Positions 8,814 to 15,965 of a DNA stretch of 64,000 nucleotides are shown here, in pieces. Made by a program: the position numbers and the translations under genes. The DNA is taken from NCBI GenBank assembly GCA_001295865.1, contig LJHW01000014.1, positions 1 to 64,000 on the forward strand, read 5' to 3'. This DNA is from a beta proteobacterium AAP65 (GTDB taxonomy: Bacteria; Pseudomonadota; Gammaproteobacteria; Burkholderiales; Burkholderiaceae_C). Each line of letters begins with the position of its first letter. Position 1 is the first letter of the stretch. Under the pieces are notes generated by a model that was given only the letters and a program-made list of their open reading frames with translations, was not told the origin of the DNA and did no database searches.

Positions 8814-9413
8814 TCAGGGTACCTGTTGCGGTTTGTTAGCCGCTGCGGTGGCAAGCCTCGCGGCACGCTTGCGCCCGCGCGCGCGATCCATGGCGATCAG
8901 TTCTGACGCGGTCTCCACCGGCAGGAATGCCAGCAAGGTGTCCCGCGAAAGATCGTACTTGCGCCGGCCCCAGACTGCGATTTTCTTGTTCCAGCTCAGG
9001 TGCACTTTGCCGCTGAGCACGGTGGACAAATAGGCTCCAGACACACCGAGGTCTGCGGCAAGCTCCGCGTCTGTCATGCCGCGTGCGTCGCGGAGGGCGA
9101 TCAGGTCGTTCGTCCAGTCATCGACCCTCTCCTTGGGCGTCAGCTCTGAGTCGTGACGGCCGGACCGTAGGGATGCCTCATGCAGGCGAACCAGTTCGTC
9201 GGCGGCCTTCGCGGGCAGGAAGGCAAGCGCAGCTTCGCGGTCAAGTTCGCGCCCAAGACGCTTCCACACCAGCAGCTTCTTCTGCAGGCTCAGCTCTTTC
9301 TTGCCTGCCAACACGTCAGACAAGAACTGCTTGGAGACTCCGAGCTCGGCAGCGAGAGCGGAATCGCTCTGGCCCGGCGACCTCAGCGACTTGATCTCTT
9401 CAATCCAGTTCAT
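8814..9413 (-). CDS. Putative repressor with two tandem HTH units
   Basis: The protein has 199 residues made of two diverged copies of one ~78-residue unit (about 3-79 and 100-178). Each copy has a Cro/CI-type helix-turn-helix (ALAAELGVSKQFLSDVLAGK and ELAADLGVSGAYLSTVLSGK), then a KK..VW segment, an AFLP motif and an AxEL helix. A basic tail follows (RGRKRAARLA). It is transcribed leftward, divergent from the replication/integration genes. The spacer at 9414-9527 holds a promoter and repeated sequences that it could occupy. It is probably the master repressor of the element. The tandem arrangement would let one chain bind two half-sites. No homologue was named with certainty. Confidence 0.75.
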   Translation of the reverse strand: MNWIEEIKSLRSPGQSDSALAAELGVSKQFLSDVLAGKKELSLQKKLLVWKRLGRELDREAALAFLPAKAADELVRLHEASLRSGRHDSELTPKERVDDWTNDLIALRDARGMTDAELAADLGVSGAYLSTVLSGKVHLSWNKKIAVWGRRKYDLSRDTLLAFLPVETASELIAMDRARGRKRAARLATAAANKPQQVP

Positions 9414-9428
9414 GACAGGATCTGACTT

Positions 9429-9494
9429 TTCTTAGCAATTTGGTTGACGTCAACAAAAAACATAACTATGCTTCTCTTAAGCAATTTGTAGACG
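9429..9494 (+). promoter_or_regulatory. Promoter with overlapping palindrome and direct-repeat operators
   Basis: A strong rightward promoter reads TTGACG (9444-9449), a 17-bp spacer and TATGCT (9467-9472). The -35 hexamer lies inside the 12-bp palindrome GTTGACGTCAAC (9443-9454). Two similar blocks, CTTAGCAATTTGGTTGACG (9431-9449) and CTTAAGCAATTTGTAGACG (9476-9494), are repeated in the same direction. One covers the -35 region and the other falls near the predicted transcription start. This is the layout of a repressed phage-like early promoter; the divergently encoded tandem-HTH protein is the natural ligand. Confidence 0.6.
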
Positions 9495-9527
9495 CCGCCT
9501 GGGCGCAACACTGTATTGGACAGCAGC

Positions 9528-9794
9528 ATGCGATCAGTAGATGAACTGCCGCCCGTGTCAACGGTGAAGGATCTGGCGAGGTTCCTGCGCCTCCATGAGC
9601 ATACGGTGCGCGCCGACCTCAGTCGGAAGCCTGACTCTCTGCCGCCGCGCATGCACCTGCCCGGGCGTCGTTCCGTTCGATTCCTCAGAGAAGACGTCAT
9701 CACTTGGCTGCAGGGGCCAAGCGCCGCCGGACGGACGCGGTGCGTGGCTCAGGGCAGCCTTGGCTCGGAAGGGGAGACGTCATGTGCCAAGTAG
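9528..9794 (+). CDS. Small helix-turn-helix (excisionase-like) DNA-binding protein
   Basis: This protein has 88 residues from the ATG at 9528; a TTG at 9516 is possible. The segment VSTVKDLARFLRLHEHTVRADLSRKPDSLPPRM followed by VRFLREDVITWL is the MerR/excisionase-type HTH_17 pattern: a short HTH, a wing, and a final helix ending in W-L. Such proteins act as excisionases or as activators of integrative elements. It is the first gene after the regulated promoter, and its 3' end overlaps the next gene by 13 bp. It could be the recombination directionality factor for the integrase encoded 1.5 kb downstream; this is inferred from position. Confidence 0.65.
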   Translation: MRSVDELPPVSTVKDLARFLRLHEHTVRADLSRKPDSLPPRMHLPGRRSVRFLREDVITWLQGPSAAGRTRCVAQGSLGSEGETSCAK

Positions 9795-11035
9795 AGCGTG
9801 AGTCTGCTGGCGCCATGCTGCGGACTGGATTCTGGACTGCGCCTCGGCGACAGCACCAGAGTGTCGAAGACAAGTTCCTGCTGGCGTACTTCCTGACCTG
9901 TCCGGAACGATCGTCGATCGGGCTCTTTCCGATCCATATCGGCGAGGCCGCCGGACGCACCGGCGGAGATAAGCACCAGTTTTTGACCGTGATGGAACGA
10001 CTCGCTGAGCAGGGTGAGATCACCGTTGACGGCTACTGGATTTTGGTCAGGAGCTGGTGGGACCACAACAACAAGCCTGGTCCCGGACTCCGCCAAACGA
10101 TCCTTCGCACGCTGGATGAGGCGCCTGCCAGTCTGCGCAGTGAATGGGAGGCGATAGCGACGTCCGCCGGCGTGTTCCCCTTTGTGTGGAAGGATGACAC
10201 GACTGGCGGCCGGGGTGGTACCCCGGGTGGTACCCCCGGTAGCACCTCCGGTAGTGCCCCGCTCCCCAGTCGGCCTGGCAGGGCAGGTCGCACCGGGGGG
10301 CGTGCCGGGCGTGCTACTCCGGGCGGGGCTGGTGGTGGTACCCGGGGTAACAACAACAACAACAGCAACTCCAACAGTAACGTCAAGAACAAGACCACTA
10401 CCGAAAATGCGTCCGTAGTGGGCGGTACCAAGCTCGATGAGTGCGATGCCGAAGCCCCCGTGCCTCCGACGGCGGAGGCCGCCCCGTTCCCGGAGCGCGA
10501 TGCCGAGCAGTACCGACCGGCCTTCGACCGGGTTTGTGCTCAGCTCAAAGTCACAGCGCACGAAGCCCGGGATCTCGCGCTGGAGCTGTGTGCAAGAGTT
10601 GAAGCCGCTCGCTCGCACCCAAGATTTCAGATCCAACAGCACGAACCATGGATGAGGAGAGTGGTGCAGGAGGCTCGCTCTTCAGGCGCACCCATCCTTC
10701 GCGCTGGTCTGATGTATTCCAAACGAGCAGATGACGACGCCCGGCGCGCTGCTGCCGTAAGCGCTGCGGCAATTGCCGCTCGTGAACATCAGCATCGAGA
10801 TGCCGCGGCGCGAGAGCATGTGGCATCGACTCTCCAGGAACTTGACGAAGAAGCACTGTTTGCCCTGGCAGACGCGGCTTGCGACTCTCTGAATAGAACA
10901 GCGAACCCCGCGCGCAAGGAAGAACTGCGTGCTGCGGTCGTGGCACGCCGTCTACCCACAGGATTGGGCCTGGTGGCACTGACCAGGGCCATGCGAAGCC
11001 TACCTCTTGCTGCGTCCGCGGAGACGAATCGATGA
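9782..11035 (+). CDS. Phage-type replication protein with low-complexity linker
   Basis: The protein has 417 residues from the ATG at 9782, which is preceded by AAGGGGAG. Residues 17-105 (FWTAPRRQHQSVEDKFLLAYF to WWDHNNKPGPG) have the form of the N-terminal winged-helix domain of phage replisome organisers. A Gly/Thr/Pro-rich stretch (about 141-190) and an Asn/Ser run (190-200) form a flexible linker before a helical C-terminal region rich in Ala, Arg and Glu. It is probably the origin-binding replication initiator of the element. The linker is encoded by tandem 12-bp repeats. The replication assignment is by fold pattern and context only; no catalytic motif is visible. Confidence 0.55.
   Translation: MCQVERESAGAMLRTGFWTAPRRQHQSVEDKFLLAYFLTCPERSSIGLFPIHIGEAAGRTGGDKHQFLTVMERLAEQGEITVDGYWILVRSWWDHNNKPGPGLRQTILRTLDEAPASLRSEWEAIATSAGVFPFVWKDDTTGGRGGTPGGTPGSTSGSAPLPSRPGRAGRTGGRAGRATPGGAGGGTRGNNNNNSNSNSNVKNKTTTENASVVGGTKLDECDAEAPVPPTAEAAPFPERDAEQYRPAFDRVCAQLKVTAHEARDLALELCARVEAARSHPRFQIQQHEPWMRRVVQEARSSGAPILRAGLMYSKRADDDARRAAAVSAAAIAAREHQHRDAAAREHVASTLQELDEEALFALADAACDSLNRTANPARKEELRAAVVARRLPTGLGLVALTRAMRSLPLAASAETNR
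10217..10252 (+). repeat. Three tandem 12-bp units in a linker-coding region
   Basis: The units GGTACCCCGGGT, GGTACCCCCGGT and AGCACCTCCGGT follow each other without a gap and encode Gly-Thr-Pro-Gly-like units of the replication protein linker. A related GGTGGTACCCGGGGT lies at about 10331-10345. The 12-bp period keeps the frame, so linker length could vary by slippage between strains. Confidence 0.6.
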
Positions 11036-11283
11036 GTGCGCTCTTTGAGTTGCCGCTGAGCAGCGAAACCTTGACGCCCGACGAGGTTGCTGCGATTACG
11101 GGCTGTACGCGACGTGGCGACCAAATCGCTTGGCTTGAAGCGGCCGGGTGGACGCATGTCCGTAACAAGGCCGGTGAGCCCGTTATCGGACGACTCTATG
11201 TCCGCCTTCGACTTGCTGGAATATCGCCAGCTGCCCTGGTCTCCACCGGCGGATGGGCTCCTGATTTCAGCAATCTTCGTTAA
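11032..11283 (+). CDS. DUF4224 domain protein
   Basis: The protein has 83 residues with the pattern LTPDEVAAITGCTRRGDQI followed by WLEAAGW. This matches DUF4224, a short domain found next to phage and island integrases. It overlaps the stop of the replication gene (ATGA) and precedes the integrase by 28 bp. DUF4224 proteins are thought to bind DNA and have been suggested as integration cofactors; no direct function is established. Its small size and position fit an accessory protein for the downstream recombinase. Confidence 0.75.
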   Translation: MSALFELPLSSETLTPDEVAAITGCTRRGDQIAWLEAAGWTHVRNKAGEPVIGRLYVRLRLAGISPAALVSTGGWAPDFSNLR

Positions 11284-11311
11284 TCGAAGTTAAAAACCTC
11301 GCGTTCGATCT

Positions 11312-12382
11312 ATGCGCCCAAAGTCCACTTCTCGCGATTTGCCGCCTCGCATGCTCAGGCGCAAGAAGAAGCTGAAGTCTGGCAAGGTTTGGACTGCCTA
11401 CTACTACAACGGGCGCGATGAAGACGGGAACAGAAAGGAAGTGCCCCTTGGCCTTGATCTCAACGAGGCAAAGCGAAAGTGGGCCGAGCTCGAGTGCAAG
11501 CCTGCGCCTGAAGAAACTGGGTTGATGAGCCACATCTTCAGTCGATACGAGCGGGAGATCATTCCTGGCAAAGCGCTTCGGACGCAACGCGACAACCTCT
11601 TGTGTATCAAACAACTACGTCTTGTGTTTGACACTGCGCCCGTTAACGCGATCACTCCGCAGCACATTGCACAGTACCGTGACAGGAGAACGGCGCGGGT
11701 GAGGGCGAATCGAGAGATTACGCTTCTGTCCCACGTTTTCAATCTGGCGCGCGAGTGGGGCTATACATCCCGAGATAACCCGGCCCGAGGCGTTCGAAAG
11801 AACAAGGAGCAGCCCAGGGACTTTTATGCAGATGCGGCAGTTTGGGATGCGGTCTATGAGCACGCGCCGGTTGAACTGCGAGATGCTATGGACCTGAGTT
11901 ACTTGACAGGTCAGCGCCCAGCCGATGTTCTCAAAATGGCCGAGAAAGACATTCGTGATGGGGCGCTGGAGGTCAAACAGAACAAGACAAACAAGCGCCT
12001 GAGAATTCTCATCGATAACGCCGATGGCACGCGCACGGAGCTCGGGAAGCTGCTGGACCGGATCCGCGCGCGCCCACGAAGGGTGCGCAGTCTGTTCTTG
12101 ATTGCCACGCCCAATGGCGTCGTCCTCAATCGTGGAACGCTGCGAGTGAGATTTGACGCGGCCCGCCTGGCGGCTGCGCAGGCCGCCGAAGCAGCGGATA
12201 CCCCCGAGTCACTGGCCTTGGCCGATCGCATCAGGCAGTTTCAGTTCCGCGACATCCGACCCAAAGCTGCCTCGGAGATCGGTGACCTCGCTTTGGCAAG
12301 TCGATTGCTTGGCCACACGCAGCAAGAGATCACCAAGAAGGTCTATCTGCGCGTCGGTGAGACTGTGAAGCCCACGAAGTGA
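11312..12382 (+). CDS. int: Tyrosine recombinase/integrase of the left island
   Basis: The protein has 356 residues. The N-terminal segment (1-65) is basic and resembles an arm-site binding domain (AYYYNGRDEDGNRKEVPLGL). A core-binding SAM-like domain follows (about 70-165), then the catalytic domain: Arg near 202 in TGQRPADVL, Arg in FRDIRPKAAS (about 310-318), LLGH (about 335) and the nucleophile Tyr in KKVYLR (about 345). The box II His of HxxR is replaced by Arg, a variant known in phage integrases with this FRDIR motif. The tRNA-Ser 2.4 kb downstream is the probable attB. ParA begins immediately after the stop codon. Confidence 0.88.
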   Translation: MRPKSTSRDLPPRMLRRKKKLKSGKVWTAYYYNGRDEDGNRKEVPLGLDLNEAKRKWAELECKPAPEETGLMSHIFSRYEREIIPGKALRTQRDNLLCIKQLRLVFDTAPVNAITPQHIAQYRDRRTARVRANREITLLSHVFNLAREWGYTSRDNPARGVRKNKEQPRDFYADAAVWDAVYEHAPVELRDAMDLSYLTGQRPADVLKMAEKDIRDGALEVKQNKTNKRLRILIDNADGTRTELGKLLDRIRARPRRVRSLFLIATPNGVVLNRGTLRVRFDAARLAAAQAAEAADTPESLALADRIRQFQFRDIRPKAASEIGDLALASRLLGHTQQEITKKVYLRVGETVKPTK

Positions 12383-12384
12383 AC

Positions 12385-13641
12385 ATGGACGCGCTGCCAC
12401 AACAATTTTCTGATGGTCATGTTGGAAACCTGGTTTCCAAGGTTCCGAGCGGCGGGGCGTCGGGGCCGATCGAAATGCACAACATCGCAACGCTCGCGGA
12501 TCGGGCCGCTGGGATGGTCTCGGCAGTTCGTAGCCGCTTGCTCGTGCCTGATGCGCGCAAGGTCGCGCCGGCCTTTTCTGCGGAACGCGTCGCAAGCCTC
12601 TGTGGTATCCCCAGATCGGATATCGCAAAGCAAAGGGATTTGCCCCAGGGCACCGTCGTCCGTCCTGGCAGTCAGCGCGTTTTCTCGCTGACCGAGGTTC
12701 AGATTTGGACGCGCGCAATGCGCCGCGAGCTGATGAGACCCGCTGGCTGCCATGGCATCACGATCGCGATTGGCAATTTCAAAGGGGGTGTGGGTAAAAC
12801 GACGACGTCGATGGTCCTTGCTCAAGGGTTGAGCATGCGTGGACACAGGGTCCTGGTTATCGATACCGATCCGCAGGCGTCACTGACGACGTTGTTTGGC
12901 GTCCTTCCAGAAACGGAGGTACGCGATGACATGACCGTCGGCCCGCTCTGCCGAGGCGACGTTTCTGGCCTCGGCACCGCGGTTCAGCCGACATATTGGT
13001 CGGGGATAGATCTTGTGCCGGCTGCACCATACCTCTTTTCTGCTGAGTTCAGCTTACCGGAGCGGCAGCTGAAAGACCCGTCGCTGAGGTTCTGGGACGT
13101 CCTGAACCAGGGCCTAGACACTGTGCGTAATGGGTACGACGTGATCATTGTCGACACGCCGCCAGCGCTGTCCTACATGTCCATGAACGCGTTCATGGCC
13201 GCAGATGGAATTGTTGTTCCTATGCCGCCGTCCGCGCTTGACTTCGCGAGTGCAGCACAGTTTTGGGGATTGTTTGCCGACCTCGGAAGGAGCGGCAGAT
13301 CGGACGCAGGCAGGCACAAGTCCTACGAGTTCCTGCACATCCTGTTGTCTCGCGTAGACCATTCCGATGCAGCAACACCTGCTGTACGGGAGTGGATCAG
13401 GGCGACCTACGGATCTTGTGTTCTCCCCGTCGAGATTCCCAAAACGACTGTGACCTCTTCGAAGGCGGTCGAGTTTGGAACGGTCTATGACCTGCAGAAG
13501 TACGAGGGGGCAGCCAGAACGTACCGGCGCGCGATTGAGGCTTACGACGGCTTCGTGCAGGCCGTTGAACGGTCGGTCGTCGACTCTTGGGCTCGAAGGT
13601 GCGGTTGGCCTGGCGGGGAGCCGGCCGCCACGTGTGCCTGA
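12385..13641 (+). CDS. parA: ParA-like partition ATPase
   Basis: The protein has 418 residues. An N-terminal domain of about 125 residues contains an HTH-like segment (VASLCGIPRSDIAKQ). The ATPase domain has a deviant Walker A KGGVGKTTT (about 133-141), Walker A' VIDTDPQAS and Walker B VIIVDTPPAL. This two-domain form is typical of ParA/RepA partition proteins of large plasmids and ICEs, where the N-terminal part represses its own operon. A GTG at 12379 overlapping the integrase stop is an alternative start. With ParB 14 bp downstream it would segregate an extrachromosomal form of the island. Confidence 0.9.
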   Translation: MDALPQQFSDGHVGNLVSKVPSGGASGPIEMHNIATLADRAAGMVSAVRSRLLVPDARKVAPAFSAERVASLCGIPRSDIAKQRDLPQGTVVRPGSQRVFSLTEVQIWTRAMRRELMRPAGCHGITIAIGNFKGGVGKTTTSMVLAQGLSMRGHRVLVIDTDPQASLTTLFGVLPETEVRDDMTVGPLCRGDVSGLGTAVQPTYWSGIDLVPAAPYLFSAEFSLPERQLKDPSLRFWDVLNQGLDTVRNGYDVIIVDTPPALSYMSMNAFMAADGIVVPMPPSALDFASAAQFWGLFADLGRSGRSDAGRHKSYEFLHILLSRVDHSDAATPAVREWIRATYGSCVLPVEIPKTTVTSSKAVEFGTVYDLQKYEGAARTYRRAIEAYDGFVQAVERSVVDSWARRCGWPGGEPAATCA

Positions 13642-13655
13642 CTCTGGGGTGTGAG

Positions 13656-14660
13656 ATGAGCATCAGCAAACGTCTCTTGTCTTCAACCGTCGACCTCGGA
13701 GCCAGCCTTACTGGTGGTAGGCCACCGGCTGTTGACGAAGGCTCTCCAGCCGCGCAGCCTCGGACTGGCCCAGGTCTGATGCTGGCTGCCCGGGACGCGA
13801 TGGCGGCGATGCAGGCTGAGTTGGACGATGTGCGTCGGCGTCTCGAGCGCTTCGATGGCACCATGCCGACGATCCGTGTCGACCCCCGTAGCGTTCGAAG
13901 CACCCGCTGGGCAAACCGGCATGAGACCGCGTTCGCTACGCCTGCTTTTGCGCGCTTGAAGGCAAGCATCGAGCAAGCTGGGGGCAACTCTCAACCGATC
14001 TTGGTTCGCCAGGCCGAGCCAGGTGTGTACGAGGTGGCCTTCGGTCATCGTCGCCATCGCGCTTGCCTTGAGCTTGGGTTACCCCTCTTGGCCGTTGTCT
14101 GGAGCGGCCCAATGAGCGACATCGACCTTTTCTTGTCGATGGATCGGGAGAACAGGGAGCGAGAGGACCCGTCGGCGTACGAACAAGGCGTCAGCTACCT
14201 GGCTGCGATCCAAGGCGGGCTTTTCCCCTCACAGCGGCGTTTGGCTGAAGCGCTAGGCATCAGCCACACCTGGGTGCGCAAGGCGATCCTGGTCGCGCAG
14301 CTGCCAGCGCCAATCATCCGGGCGTTTTCGTCGCCTCTGGATGTGCAGCCAAAACATGCGCAGGCGATCTTGGCTGCACTCGAAGCCGAGCCCACTCTTG
14401 TCCTGCAGCGTGCGGCCGAGCTCTGCAGTCAGAAGCAGAAGCGGAGTGCAGGTCAGGTGGTCGAAGGACTGCTGGGATCAAATGGCGAAGCCTTGACACC
14501 GACGGACCTCGTCATCGGCGGGCGCACTGTAGGCACGCTTCGTCAGGGGCCTCGAGGAAAGGTGATCATTTCGCTGGATCTCGCCTCGGCTCGCCGGTAC
14601 TCCGCTGCTGAAGTGGGCGAAGCGATCGCCGGTGCTCTGGTGCCCACACCCGCAAGGTAG
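13656..14660 (+). CDS. parB: ParB-like partition protein
   Basis: The protein has 334 residues from the ATG at 13656. The ParB N-terminal CTPase/nuclease-like domain is seen in PILVRQAEPGVYEVAFGHRR (GHRRHRAC box) and ENREREDPSAYEQG. It is followed by the HTH domain (RRLAEALGISHTWVRKA). The C-terminus is shorter and ends in a small domain that may dimerise. It would load at parS sites and stimulate ParA; two short palindromes just downstream are candidates. The gene is followed by a strong terminator and then the tRNA-Ser, so it is the last gene of the island. Confidence 0.9.
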   Translation: MSISKRLLSSTVDLGASLTGGRPPAVDEGSPAAQPRTGPGLMLAARDAMAAMQAELDDVRRRLERFDGTMPTIRVDPRSVRSTRWANRHETAFATPAFARLKASIEQAGGNSQPILVRQAEPGVYEVAFGHRRHRACLELGLPLLAVVWSGPMSDIDLFLSMDRENREREDPSAYEQGVSYLAAIQGGLFPSQRRLAEALGISHTWVRKAILVAQLPAPIIRAFSSPLDVQPKHAQAILAALEAEPTLVLQRAAELCSQKQKRSAGQVVEGLLGSNGEALTPTDLVIGGRTVGTLRQGPRGKVIISLDLASARRYSAAEVGEAIAGALVPTPAR

Positions 14661-14703
14661 GTTGTCACCGTGGCCGTAGGAAGCAGGGACGCCGCCCTGG
14701 ATC

Positions 14704-14727
14704 AACTCTGGAGTTCGAGGCCGGCCT
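14704..14727. other. Paired palindromes after parB, candidate parS
   Basis: AACTCTGGAGTT (14704-14715) and AGGCCGGCCT (14718-14727) are adjacent inverted repeats in the short gap between parB and its terminator. Centromere sites of parAB loci are often palindromes next to parB. Nothing else identifies them, so this is a positional guess. Confidence 0.25.
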
Positions 14728-14751
14728 ACCCAAGCGGCCTGCAGAAGCAAG

Positions 14752-14777
14752 ACGGCCCGCGATCGCGGGCCGTTTTT
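14752..14777 (+). terminator. Rho-independent terminator after parB
   Basis: A 9-bp perfect stem (ACGGCCCGC / GCGGGCCGT) with a GATC loop is followed by five T residues. It closes the parAB transcript 92 bp after the parB stop and separates it from the oppositely oriented tRNA-Ser. Confidence 0.85.
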
Positions 14778-14794
14778 CATGGGGTTTTTGCTTC

Positions 14795-14884
14795 TGGCGG
14801 AGGCGGTGAGATTCGAACTCACGGACGGCTTGCACCGTCGTCAGTTTTCAAGACTGATCCATTAAACCACTCTGGCACGCCTCC
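14795..14884 (-). tRNA. tRNA-Ser(UGA)
   Basis: Read on the minus strand this is a complete 90-nt class II tRNA. It has acceptor GGAGGCG, the D arm, an anticodon loop CTTGAAA (anticodon TGA), a long variable arm, the T arm GTGAGTTCGAATCTCAC and encoded CCA. Its 3' end faces the left island, so the gene is the likely integration target and has been kept intact. Confidence 0.97.
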
Positions 14885-14960
14885 AGTTGCGGAGATGATC
14901 GCAGAAGTTGCGGAGACGATGCCCCGCTGACCCGCGTAAACGCTAGCTTCTCCTTGAAAA

Positions 14961-15007
14961 GCACCGGTTTTCAAGACCGGTGCAATCGACCACTCTGCCA
15001 AGCTTCC
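14961..15007 (-). pseudogene. 5' half of a second tRNA-Ser(UGA)
   Basis: From 15007 leftward the minus strand shows acceptor GGAAGCT, a D arm (GCAGAGTGGTCGATTGC) and a perfect anticodon stem-loop CCGGT-CTTGAAA-ACCGG. The sequence then leaves the tRNA pattern: no variable arm, no T arm and no matching 3' acceptor strand. It is a truncated gene of a different tRNA-Ser(UGA) sequence, 76 bp upstream of the intact one. It could be debris from an earlier integration or excision. Confidence 0.8.
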
Positions 15008-15080
15008 GTGTGCGTCTGAGCGCTGCGCGGCATTCTAGGCGCTGCCCTTCGCTGGCCTGTCGCCAGGCAGGCGCACGGGG

Positions 15081-15902
15081 TCAGCCGGGCTTCTGTGCCG
15101 CCTCGCAAGCCACCTGCGCCACCTCGCGCCGCCCGCCGTCCACGCGCACGGCCGTGAGCGCACCGCCCCAGACGCAGCCGGTGTCCAGGGCCAGCACATC
15201 GGGCCGGTTCACCAGGCCCAGTGTGCTCCAGTGGCCGAATGCGATGGGCTCGCCCGCGCTGCGGCGGCCGGGCACCTCGAACCAGGGCTGCATGCCCGCT
15301 GGCGCGCCGCCGGCGCCTTCCTTGGTCTTGAAATCGAGCGTGCCATCGGCGGTGCAGAAGCGGATGCGCGTGAGCGTGTTGACGATGAAACGCAGGCGCT
15401 CCGCGCCTTGCAGCGTCTCGGCCCAGCGGCGTGGCTCGTTGCCGTACATCACCTGCAAGAAGCCGGGCAGGTCGGGGCCGCGCAGCACGGTCTGCACCTC
15501 GGCGGCCAGGGCCAGGGTCTGGGGGCTCGTCCATTGCGGCACCAGGCCGGCGTGTACACACAGCCAGCCGGCTTCGCTGTGCGCCAGGGGCTGCTGGCGC
15601 AGCCACTGCAGCCAGTGCGCGCGGTCGGGCGCGTGCAGCACGTCGTCGAAAGTGTCGCCCTTGTGCAGGCTGCGCACGCCGTGGGCCACGGCCAACAGGT
15701 GCAGATCGTGGTTGCCCAGCAGGCAGGTGGCAGCGTTGCCGTAGCCGCTCAGCAGCCTCAGCACGCCCAAGGAATCAGGCCCGCGGTTGACGAGGTCGCC
15801 CAAGAGCACGAGGCGATCACGCGAGGGTGAAAAGCCGATCTCTGCCAGCAGGCGCTGCAAAGCCTGCGCGCAGCCTTGCACGTCGCCGATGAGATGGAGC
15901 AT
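15081..15902 (-). CDS. apaH: Symmetrical diadenosine tetraphosphatase
   Basis: The protein has 273 residues, the usual ApaH length. The metallophosphatase motifs are present in order near the N-terminus: GDVQGC (7-12), [11 protein letters not shown] (about 36-46) and GNHDLHLL (about 63-70). ApaH hydrolyses Ap4A to two ADP in the cytoplasm, removing a stress alarmone and RNA-cap precursor. It is divergent from the CorC-type gene, with 63 bp between the two starts, so both promoters must lie in that small gap. Confidence 0.95.
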   Translation of the reverse strand: MLHLIGDVQGCAQALQRLLAEIGFSPSRDRLVLLGDLVNRGPDSLGVLRLLSGYGNAATCLLGNHDLHLLAVAHGVRSLHKGDTFDDVLHAPDRAHWLQWLRQQPLAHSEAGWLCVHAGLVPQWTSPQTLALAAEVQTVLRGPDLPGFLQVMYGNEPRRWAETLQGAERLRFIVNTLTRIRFCTADGTLDFKTKEGAGGAPAGMQPWFEVPGRRSAGEPIAFGHWSTLGLVNRPDVLALDTGCVWGGALTAVRVDGGRREVAQVACEAAQKPG

Positions 15903-15965
15903 GGGTCGATTCTGCTACGCTCCGGCCCGTTTCAACGGCCACCGCAAGCGCACGCTGCGGCGCGC

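Larger units (their letters stand above)
1..14794. mobile_element. Genomic island ending at tRNA-Ser(UGA), left end outside window
   Basis: This stretch carries a restriction/defence operon followed by a repressor, a replication-type protein, a DUF4224 protein, a tyrosine integrase and ParA/ParB. It stops exactly where a tRNA-Ser gene reads inwards with its 3' end at 14795, the usual target of tyrosine integrases. All genes to the right look like core genome. No second copy of the tRNA 3' end was seen inside the window, so the other boundary must lie left of base 1. The ParAB pair suggests an integrative element that is maintained as an episome for part of its life. That lifestyle and the exact right boundary are inferences. 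Confidence 0.7.

Noticed and set aside
10217..10345. Short repeats considered as a CRISPR-like or regulatory array
   Set aside because: The 12-bp units have no spacers, keep the reading frame and encode a Gly/Thr/Pro linker. No CRISPR array was seen anywhere in the window.
1..14794. A second copy of the tRNA-Ser 3' end inside the left island
   Set aside because: No match to the T-arm and CCA segment was noticed left of 14795, so the far att site must be outside the window.
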